Origin: Clostridiales bacterium
Lineage (GTDB): Bacteria > Bacillota > Clostridia > Peptostreptococcales > Natronincolaceae
Direction of reading: 5' to 3'
Assembly (NCBI GenBank): GCA_012800145.1
Contig: JAAZJW010000047.1
Coordinates: 1-6,597 of the forward strand
DNA length: 6,597 nt
Position 1 is the stretch's first letter. The number at the start of each line of letters is the position of its first letter. The notes beneath the pieces were generated by a model. The model made no database searches, had not been told where the DNA came from, and saw only the letters and a program-made list of their open reading frames with translations. Below are positions 1-5,580 of the stretch, one piece after another. Position numbers and translations under genes: made by a program.

Positions 1-761
1 AAGTCCAAAAATGCTTTTGATTCAGCAGAATGTTTACTGTCCTTTACTACTCCCACCGGATAGGTGACTTCCTTATGGCTGCCTTCAGGTGCTTCCGTTA
101 CAATGGTCACATTATCTGTTGTGAAAGCGTCCGTAGCATATACAATACCACAATCAACCTCTCCATTTTCAACCCAGGTGAGAACTGATCTAACATCGTT
201 TCCCAGTACCAATTTTGGTTTGACCTTATCCTTTAAGTCTAAATTTTTGAATATCTCCTCGCTGTATTGGCCTACCGGCACGTTTCCCGGATCTCCTATA
301 GCAAGCTTTTTAACATCCGCATTTCCTAAATCCTCAAAAGAAGAAATTTTTAAGTCGCTGTCCTTAGGAATTATAAGTACTACCTTATTTACCAACAAGG
401 TCTTAATAGTATCATCCAGCATTAAATTAGCTGTTTTTAGGGCCTCCATTTGTTTTTGAGCAGCCGACATAAATACATCCACAGGTGCACCCTCTTCTAT
501 TTGAGCCTGCAAAGCGCCGGAACTGCCAAAAGTAAAATTCAAGTCGATTTCGGGAGCTTCGGTTTTATATGCATCCGCTAATTCCCCCATTACATCGGTT
601 AAACTGGCAGCCGCAGATACTAACAATTCTACCGTTTCTTTTGGGGTTTCATCTGAAACATCGTCACCCTGAACATCTGAATCCTTAGGTTTACAGCCAA
701 ACAAAATGGTTACTGATAAAATCATTACCAATAAAATAACAAGTGCTTTTTTAGGCTTCAT
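1..761 (-). CDS. modA: Molybdate/tungstate ABC transporter substrate-binding lipoprotein ModA (C-terminus cut by window edge)
   Basis: This is the extracytoplasmic receptor that binds molybdate or tungstate and hands it to the ModB/ModC permease and ATPase, expected further left outside the window. The 253 visible residues start at ATG 759-761, preceded by AGGAGG (768-773) six bases upstream. Residues 1-23 are a lipoprotein signal: a basic start (KPKK), a hydrophobic core, and the lipobox LFGC with the lipidated Cys at 23. Family motifs follow in order: SAAASL (49-54, oxyanion-binding Ser53), FGSSGALQAQIEEGAPVD (78-95), GDPGNVPVGQY (156-166), DVRS (189-192) and GIVYATDA (205-212, ligand Tyr208). 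The E. coli protein has Ala where Val163 sits here; I expect this to be tolerated if the contact is through the backbone. Usual length is about 250-275 residues, so little is missing. The gene lies behind a methyltransferase and a Moco-type riboswitch, which supports the metal assignment. Molybdate versus tungstate preference cannot be read from the sequence. Confidence 0.95.
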   Translation of the reverse strand, partial: MKPKKALVILLVMILSVTILFGCKPKDSDVQGDDVSDETPKETVELLVSAAASLTDVMGELADAYKTEAPEIDLNFTFGSSGALQAQIEEGAPVDVFMSAAQKQMEALKTANLMLDDTIKTLLVNKVVLIIPKDSDLKISSFEDLGNADVKKLAIGDPGNVPVGQYSEEIFKNLDLKDKVKPKLVLGNDVRSVLTWVENGEVDCGIVYATDAFTTDNVTIVTEAPEGSHKEVTYPVGVVKDSKHSAESKAFLD

Positions 762-974
762 TCCAATCCTCCTTTTTTAGACTATCATTATGCTGCTGTT
801 ATACTGCCTTAAAATCTTTCCATAAAACTGATTATTAAAATAGAAACAATTACATTAAGTGATAACCCTTAAATGAAAACAATAGTTATGTTTTAAAATC
901 ACCCAAATGAAATTCTCCCTTAACTAAAATCTGCAAATCCAATTGCGCCGGAATTTTCACCGCACCGAACTTCT
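762..974 (-). other. 213-bp spacer between methyltransferase and modA
   Basis: Apart from the modA ribosome binding site at 768-773, I see no convincing gene here. There is no GC-rich hairpin followed by a T-run, so transcription from the riboswitch promoter probably continues into modA. A weak imperfect inverted repeat occurs at 853-875 (CATTAAG / CTTAAATG arms). I found no convincing -35/-10 pair for a separate modA promoter, although the AT-richness makes a weak one possible. The length is unusual for a gap inside a two-gene operon. Confidence 0.5.
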
Positions 975-1589
975 CTATTTTCTGAATACCAGCCACATTT
1001 CATAAGAATTATGTTCAATATCGAATTCGGGTATATCGGTTTCAGACAGGATTTCACGCCATTTAAGGGGCTGTTCGGGCCCTATATTTTTGTTGACAAA
1101 ACCGAACCAATCCGGGTTTATTTGAGACATTCTTTCATCCACCTGTTTTTTTATCTGAGATGAACCAAATCCGCCGCCGATATAAGCAAACCCGCCGGGT
1201 GCCAAAACCCTGTATATTTCATTTAGAGCCTGTACCTGTTCCTCCCAAAAAAACATAGAACCCCTACTGATGGCAATTTGAACAGAACCCGTTTCTAAGG
1301 GAATATTATGTACATCTCCAACCAATGGTTTGGCTCTGGATTCAAGTTGTTGGTCAGAAATATTTTCCTGCAAAACTTCAATCGCTTCAGGATTATTATC
1401 CATTAAATAAATATTCAGGTTGCTTGCTTTGGCAATAGCTAATCCTAAATGCCCACTCCCACATCCTATATCCAAACATGTGCCTTCACTAATTTGTGCC
1501 TTGTCCAACATTTGCTTTGCTATAGCAGGATAAATTGGTGCGAATATTTCATGTGCTATCTTATCAAATTCCTTGGCCTTATTGCCCAT
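975..1589 (-). CDS. Class I SAM-dependent methyltransferase, substrate unknown, in Mo/W riboswitch operon
   Basis: A complete 204-residue protein with a Rossmann-fold SAM-binding core of the Methyltransf_11/25 type. Motif I is LDIGCGSGHLGL (39-50), the acidic residue binding the SAM ribose is probably Asp64 in MDNNPEA, and the GDVHNIPL segment (91-98) places the adenine-side loop. ISRGSMFFWEE (107-117) is the motif IV region, and EIYRVLAPGGF is the usual post-motif helix and turn. There is no signal peptide or membrane segment, so it is cytosolic. ATG at 1587-1589 is chosen because GGGAG lies eight bases upstream. It is the first gene after the Moco-like riboswitch and terminator and is followed by modA on the same strand. 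The context suggests a role linked to molybdenum or tungsten metabolism, but the sequence shows no substrate, and I do not assign one. Small-molecule methylation is more likely than RNA or protein methylation for this size class, as inference only. Confidence 0.9.
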   Translation of the reverse strand: MGNKAKEFDKIAHEIFAPIYPAIAKQMLDKAQISEGTCLDIGCGSGHLGLAIAKASNLNIYLMDNNPEAIEVLQENISDQQLESRAKPLVGDVHNIPLETGSVQIAISRGSMFFWEEQVQALNEIYRVLAPGGFAYIGGGFGSSQIKKQVDERMSQINPDWFGFVNKNIGPEQPLKWREILSETDIPEFDIEHNSYEMWLVFRK

Positions 1590-1678
1590 GTCCCCATCTC
1601 CCTATGTATAAAATATCTAAAATTCGTTTATCCATGCAGATTATTACCCCTATGCTTTCAACTATTGTTTTTGACAAT

Positions 1679-1708
1679 AAAAAAGGCTCCACCATCATGG
1701 ATAGAGCC
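1679..1708 (-). terminator. Intrinsic terminator of the riboswitch expression platform
   Basis: On the minus strand the RNA folds as GGCUCUAUC, loop CAUGAU, GGUGGAGCC: a nine-base-pair stem with two G-U pairs (1685-1708), followed directly by six U (1684-1679). It sits after the aptamer-like region and before the methyltransferase start, with about 90 bases of untranslated leader left (1590-1678). Its position predicts premature termination when the riboswitch is ligand-bound. It could also simply trim read-through from the upstream peptidase gene. Just downstream, TATTGT/ACAATA arms form a small second hairpin around 1663-1680 that I consider minor. Confidence 0.85.
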
Positions 1709-1718
1709 ATTCGTTTTA

Positions 1719-1835
1719 TCGTTAGCGTTCTCCTTTCCACAATGGGAGGCATAAAAGTTACCCTTTATACCCTAACGACCTGGGTTCTATGAACATATAT
1801 TTCATAGAAACATCAGGTTCGGAGATATATTCTTT
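1719..1835 (-). promoter_or_regulatory. Moco (molybdenum/tungsten cofactor) riboswitch-like leader
   Basis: The leader carries sequence blocks that I recognise from the Moco RNA motif: CUCCGAACC near its 5' end (about 1824-1816), GCCUCCC (1750-1744) and GGAAAGGAGA (1738-1729). Pairings visible in the RNA are a perfect seven-base helix UCGUUAG/CUAACGA (1778-1772 with 1725-1719), ACCUG/CAGGU (1818-1814 with 1782-1778), and a perfect eight-base hairpin arm UCUAUGAA/UUCAUAGA (1808-1801 with 1793-1786). Position 1778 can serve only one of two adjacent helices. Known members of this class sense molybdenum or tungsten cofactor and control cofactor synthesis, metal transport and molybdoenzyme genes. 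A downstream modA agrees with this. The following terminator suggests transcriptional control. I cannot tell the Moco from the tungsten-type variant. Confidence rests on remembered consensus blocks plus context, not on a covariance search. Confidence 0.8.
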
Positions 1836-1841
1836 TTTTGT

Positions 1842-1871
1842 ATTATACACCATTAAAGGGAATACTGTCAA
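1842..1871 (-). promoter_or_regulatory. Consensus sigma-A promoter for riboswitch-methyltransferase-modA
   Basis: The minus strand reads TTGACA (1871-1866), an 18-bp spacer, then TATAAT (1847-1842). Both hexamers are perfect matches to the housekeeping sigma-factor consensus. The start of transcription is expected near 1835, immediately before the riboswitch-like structure. The promoter begins 35 bp after the stop codon of the peptidase gene. A strong constitutive promoter feeding a regulated terminator is the usual riboswitch arrangement. Confidence 0.92.
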
Positions 1872-1905
1872 GTAAAACGCTACTTTGTATGTTGTTGTCA
1901 CTATG

Positions 1906-4833
1906 TTACTGAAATACCTTCACAAGGTTTCCGAATTGTTCTTTGTTGTGTTGGATTTTGTCCTCATTACCCAAAACACATAAATAATTTTCTTGCATCG
2001 CCTCCCCGAGTAATCCGGCATACTGCCTTATATCTTCCGGGGTTGTGTTTAAAACCTGAGTCCTCTCCTTTTGGAGTTCATCTGGGGTTATTCCACTGAT
2101 ATACTGATTTACCGCTTTTTCCCCCCTCATTGATGGACTTAAGGGTGCATCCATGCTACTTATGGTTCCTATAATGTATTTTCGCATTTCTCTTTCATTT
2201 GCATCAAAATTTTCTATATAACTGTGCATATCATCATATACCTGAAGGGTTTCTGATAAGTTCGGATCCCGATACGAACTGAACAGAAGATTGCCGTTTC
2301 TATTTAATCTGACCAGAGAACCATATGCACCGCCCACTACACGCACCCTATTCCAGAGATAATCCAGGCCTACTATTGTCGATAACACCTGCATATGGCC
2401 GGAATATTCATATCCCAGTTTTCTGAAATTATTTCCCTTCGCTACATACTGTACTTTACCGGATGTCAACAGTCCCTCATTCTTAGGGGCAAGGTCGAAT
2501 GAATAATCACGTTTTTCTAATTTATCATTCGATAAAGATTCAACAAATGAATCGATTCTTTCCCTAATTGATTCAAAATCTTTATTTTCAGAGGTAACAC
2601 CTACTAAAACATTATTTTTGTTAAAAATCAATTCAAATACCTTTTTTAAATTTTCTAATATATCTTCCTGTTTTTCGGTAAAATTTTTGGCTAAGTCGGA
2701 GATAAACATATAATAGGAAATACCACTGGTTTCTTCTATATATTTGCCGATGGAAGAAAAATAAGAATTCACCCTGGTTCCGGCAATCACATGCCCCTTA
2801 TCAAAGATAACCATTTCCAAACGGGATTGTGATTCTTCTATAACTTCCTTTATCCTGTTTACCTCATTAAATTCTGTATTGTTGACTAACTCCCCCAACA
2901 GATTAAATAATTGTTTCAAATTTTTTACCAATGCAGAAGATCTGACCGCAAATTTAGGTAGAAATTTATCGTATCCTTGTTGTAATGAATATGTCCCTAT
3001 TCTGGAACAAATACCTCCCGTGTTAATGTCTATTAAATTCGACAATTTGTCATAAGTATAATTTTTTGTGCTGATTTTCCCCAGTAAACTGGTTAACAAG
3101 GCTACATAGGGTATTAAATGTTGGGGAACAGACGTGGTATCAAACAATAAATTTATATAGGCAATTTCATTAGTAAAAGTGGGATGGTGCAGCACCTTGA
3201 CATCCTTTATTATCGTTTCATTTAATTCTATATGTTCTATTTCCTTTTCTATATCTTCTATATCCAGTAAAGGTATAGATAAAAGTTCCTCCTCTGTATC
3301 CCCGCGAGACTGGTGCTGTTCCAGTTTCTGATTTGTATCTATCAGTTGTTGGATTTCATTTTCGTTTAATTGTTTTTTATATTCCCCAAGCATTTTCTCT
3401 TCTTCTTTCTGTCTTTTGCTCGCAAGTCCCCTCTCCGGCTCCAATATTATTAAACTGCTGTGAGGGTTGTTAAGCACATACCTTCTGATTAAGGCCTCAA
3501 AATAGTTTGTTTTTAAAGCCGATTTGATTCTATCCAAACTCTTTTCATATTCAAGATGAAACCAGGGTTTTTTATCATAAAGCCAGCTATTCATACATTG
3601 AATATTATAAACTAGTCCTTTTGGTTGATGTCCAAAATCCGCTTCCCGAAGTTTAAACTCGTGGATATTAATCGCTGCTTCGATTATTTTCTTGTCAATA
3701 CCCTTTTTCACGAGATCAGTCAGGGTGTCTTCAATAACCTTTAGAAACAATTCCTTGTCTTCCCTGTTACTGTTTTTAATAACAATACTAAATGTGGGCT
3801 GTCTGATACTGCTGTTAAAGGAACCGAAAACATCTTTGGCGATACCGGCCTCAATTAATGCCTTTTTAAGCGGAGCCGCGGGAGTCCCCAAAAGTATATA
3901 ATTCAAAATAGTAAAGGCCAACACCATTTCAGCATCTTCCGACCTACCCACAACATAGTTTTGACTTATAAACGTCTTGTCTTCCAAGCCCTCGTCAGCA
4001 GAAATAGAATATGTTTCTGTTATTTCCCTGCGCTTATCAAACTGAGTTTGAATGCCGATATCAGAATCGATTTCTTTTTTATCAAATTCGTTCAGATATT
4101 TTTCGTCTATGAATTTTAGATGTTCTGCCAAATTACCATCCCCGTACAGGTATATATAGCTGTTCGACGGATGATAATATGTCTTATGAAAATCTAGAAA
4201 TTGTTCATATGTGAGATTTGGTATTGCTTCCGGATCCCCGCCGGATTCGAATCTGTATACAGTATCCGGGAACAGGGATTCCTCTATTTTTCTGAATAGT
4301 ACCTGTTCAGGGGAGGTAAACACCCCTTTCATTTCGTTATAAACCACGCCTTTAATTATAATCGGATCTTCCGGATCATTAAGCTCATGGTGCCATCCCT
4401 CCTGCATAAAGGTTTCCGGACCTTTATATATATTTGGATAAAGTACCGCATCCAAATAAACATCCATAAGATTAATAAAATCCTTGTCATTTTGACTGGC
4501 AACAGGGTACATGGTTTTATCTGAAAAGGTCATCGCATTTAGGTATGTGTTTAATGAGCCTTTTGCCAGTTCAACGAAGGGATCCCTCAACGGGAACTTT
4601 CTGGAGCCACAGAGCACCGAATGTTCTAATATATGGGGTAATCCGGTATCATCTGAGGGAGGTGTTCTGAAACTAATAGAAAAAACCTTATTGCTGTCAT
4701 CATTTTGCAAATGAAATAATCTGGCACCACTCTTATTATGATAAAATAACCTTCCCGTAGAATTTATTTCATTGATTTTCTTTTCCTCCAATAATTGAAA
4801 TCCATTATAGGTATTGTATATTTCAAATTCCAC
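1906..4833 (-). CDS. M16C zinc metallopeptidase, PreP/HypA (insulinase-like) family
   Basis: A complete 975-residue protein, the normal length for the one-chain M16C family (plant and mitochondrial PreP, falcilysin, clostridial HypA). These enzymes close around unfolded peptides and cut them. The inverted zinc motif HILEH is at 67-71 (His67 and His71 ligands, Glu70 catalytic base), and the third ligand is Glu167 in VYNEMKG. The PreP signature GSLNTYLNAMTFSDKTMYP is at 92-110. The C-terminal half supplies the substrate-binding pair Arg831 and Tyr837 in RVVGGAYGS, with the six-residue spacing seen in PreP. Between these lie the inactive M16 repeat and the M16C-associated domain with a charged linker (about 470-540). 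No signal peptide or membrane segment is seen, so it is probably cytosolic. The start is GTG 4831-4833, with AGGAGG eight bases upstream. No terminator is visible after the stop. All key residues are present, so it should be active. Confidence 0.96.
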   Translation of the reverse strand: MEFEIYNTYNGFQLLEEKKINEINSTGRLFYHNKSGARLFHLQNDDSNKVFSISFRTPPSDDTGLPHILEHSVLCGSRKFPLRDPFVELAKGSLNTYLNAMTFSDKTMYPVASQNDKDFINLMDVYLDAVLYPNIYKGPETFMQEGWHHELNDPEDPIIIKGVVYNEMKGVFTSPEQVLFRKIEESLFPDTVYRFESGGDPEAIPNLTYEQFLDFHKTYYHPSNSYIYLYGDGNLAEHLKFIDEKYLNEFDKKEIDSDIGIQTQFDKRREITETYSISADEGLEDKTFISQNYVVGRSEDAEMVLAFTILNYILLGTPAAPLKKALIEAGIAKDVFGSFNSSIRQPTFSIVIKNSNREDKELFLKVIEDTLTDLVKKGIDKKIIEAAINIHEFKLREADFGHQPKGLVYNIQCMNSWLYDKKPWFHLEYEKSLDRIKSALKTNYFEALIRRYVLNNPHSSLIILEPERGLASKRQKEEEKMLGEYKKQLNENEIQQLIDTNQKLEQHQSRGDTEEELLSIPLLDIEDIEKEIEHIELNETIIKDVKVLHHPTFTNEIAYINLLFDTTSVPQHLIPYVALLTSLLGKISTKNYTYDKLSNLIDINTGGICSRIGTYSLQQGYDKFLPKFAVRSSALVKNLKQLFNLLGELVNNTEFNEVNRIKEVIEESQSRLEMVIFDKGHVIAGTRVNSYFSSIGKYIEETSGISYYMFISDLAKNFTEKQEDILENLKKVFELIFNKNNVLVGVTSENKDFESIRERIDSFVESLSNDKLEKRDYSFDLAPKNEGLLTSGKVQYVAKGNNFRKLGYEYSGHMQVLSTIVGLDYLWNRVRVVGGAYGSLVRLNRNGNLLFSSYRDPNLSETLQVYDDMHSYIENFDANEREMRKYIIGTISSMDAPLSPSMRGEKAVNQYISGITPDELQKERTQVLNTTPEDIRQYAGLLGEAMQENYLCVLGNEDKIQHNKEQFGNLVKVFQ

Positions 4834-4841
4834 AATATTTT

Positions 4842-4847
4842 CCTCCT
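4842..4847 (-). promoter_or_regulatory. Ribosome binding site deciding the GTG start of the M16C peptidase
   Basis: AGGAGG on the minus strand lies eight bases before GTG at 4833-4831. No ATG at suitable spacing competes with it, and the protein begins with family-like sequence straight after this codon, so GTG is taken as the start. Confidence 0.85.
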
Positions 4848-4859
4848 AATTATTCTAAA

Positions 4860-4887
4860 ATTATCGTATATAATATTTCCTTTTCAA
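4860..4887 (-). promoter_or_regulatory. Possible promoter of the M16C peptidase gene
   Basis: On the minus strand TTGAAA (4887-4882), a 16-bp spacer and GATAAT (4865-4860) lie just upstream of the peptidase ribosome binding site. The leader would be short, about 20 bases. Both boxes are one mismatch from consensus and the surroundings are AT-rich, so this is only a candidate. Confidence 0.45.
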
Positions 4888-5119
4888 TGTAATCCGGTAT
4901 CTTATCTACTGATATATTTTTTGGCCTATCCTCATCCGGTCAGGTTTGTTTTTTGGTTCCATATTATATGTCCTGTACATAAATCCGGGTCGCAAATTTA
5001 TTGTCTTTTCATTAATTGGTTTTCCAATATTATCTTTCTCCTTCGGTTATACATATATTCTATCTTGCCACAAAAATCCCTTTATTATATATTCAAAAAT
5101 CAGGGCAGCGCAAACACAG
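4888..5119. other. Left part of the divergent intergenic region, no firm gene
   Basis: About 230 bp of AT-rich DNA between the peptidase promoter candidate and the palindromic repeat. The plus strand is open over most of this stretch, but the translation is a run of hydrophobic and aromatic residues without a start signal or family look, so I do not call a gene. On the minus strand a 40-codon open frame (4906-5028) follows AAGGAG at 5038-5043 but would need an ATT start. It is described under findings. Confidence 0.5.
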
Positions 5120-5323
5120 AGCAAACAGGGGAATGGCAGATTGTGTGAAAAAGCACTTTTCTCGCTTATTGTCATCCTGAGACGTGCAGAATAAACCCGC
5201 CCGCGAAGGATCCCCAAAGGCGAGATTCCTCGTAAGTACCGTTAATACTGCCAGTCTCAGAATGACATAAAGCTGAAATCTAGGATGACATTTTTCACAC
5301 AGTCTGACGGCAGGCTGTTTGCT
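5120..5323. repeat. MITE-like palindromic interspersed repeat, about 204 bp
   Basis: The ends are 33-bp imperfect inverted repeats (5120-5152 and 5291-5323). The outer nine bases AGCAAACAG match perfectly, the inner sixteen match at fifteen positions (CAGAYTGTGTGAAAAA), and an eight-base stretch between has diverged. Nested inside are TGTCATCCTGAGAC (5170-5183) against GTCTCAGAATGACA (5254-5267), 13 of 14 paired, and CGAAGGATC (5204-5212) against GATTCCTCG (5224-5232). A further AGGATGACA at 5282-5290 is complementary to 5170-5178. The TGTCATCCTGAG...CGAAGGATC wording is typical of palindromic repeats found between genes in many bacteria. There is no transposase frame inside, so the element would be non-autonomous. 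It is more GC-rich than its surroundings. No clear target-site duplication is visible. Confidence 0.75.
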
Positions 5324-5336
5324 AAAATTATACAAT

Positions 5337-5448
5337 TAATATTTATACAAGAAATATAAATCTGCATACCGCACAACGCCCGGTAAATTAGCATTTTTGA
5401 AACATAATTATTCGCCAATTATGTAATATTTATACAATATGTAATATT
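5337..5448. repeat. Clustered AT-rich direct and inverted repeats upstream of the aminomutase
   Basis: TAATATTTATACAA occurs perfectly at 5337-5350 and 5424-5437. TATGTAATATT occurs perfectly at 5420-5430 and 5438-5448, an 18-bp period. CATAATT (5403-5409) and AATTATG (5417-5423) form a seven-base inverted repeat with a seven-base gap. The cluster ends 16 bp before the -35 box of the aminomutase promoter. It could be operator sites or upstream AT-rich promoter elements, or chance in AT-rich DNA. Confidence 0.4.
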
Positions 5449-5464
5449 TTAAAACCTAGTAAAT

Positions 5465-5493
5465 TTGTATGCATTGTTATTTTATGTTATAAT
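5465..5493 (+). promoter_or_regulatory. Promoter of the aminomutase gene
   Basis: TTGTAT (5465-5470), a 17-bp spacer and a perfect TATAAT (5488-5493) precede the gene. Transcription would start near 5500, leaving a leader of about 80 bases before the ATG. The leader contains the ribosome binding site and no obvious terminator hairpin. Confidence 0.7.
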
Positions 5494-5580
5494 GTCTGGG
5501 CTATAAAACTTATATTTGAACACAAATTATATAACTATATAGAAATGAAATTTTTTTCGAATATCAGGAAGGAGAATCTT

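Noticed and set aside
64..459. Plus-strand open frame of 131 codons
   Set aside because: It is fully antisense to modA, which has a clear family sequence, lipobox and ribosome binding site on the other strand.
886..1003. Short minus-strand frames overlapping the methyltransferase 3' end (36 codons from GTG 996; 27 codons from ATG 1003 with two Cys)
   Set aside because: No ribosome binding site at either start, and most of the openness comes from reading the methyltransferase end in shifted frames.
1449..1792. Two overlapping plus-strand frames covering the methyltransferase start and the leader
   Set aside because: They are antisense to the methyltransferase and riboswitch/terminator region and show no family features or ribosome binding site.
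4795..5194. Plus-strand hydrophobic frames in the intergenic region that look like membrane segments
   Set aside because: AT-rich DNA gives Phe/Ile/Leu runs by chance; no start signal, and one frame begins inside the antisense of the peptidase gene and runs into the palindromic repeat.
5120..5323. CRISPR array or tRNA/attachment site in the repeat region
   Set aside because: The repeats are inverted and nested, not regularly spaced direct repeats, and no tRNA-like cloverleaf is present.
5093..5335. Minus-strand 80-codon frame
   Set aside because: It coincides almost exactly with the palindromic repeat element; such frames in interspersed repeats are commonly mis-annotated as proteins.
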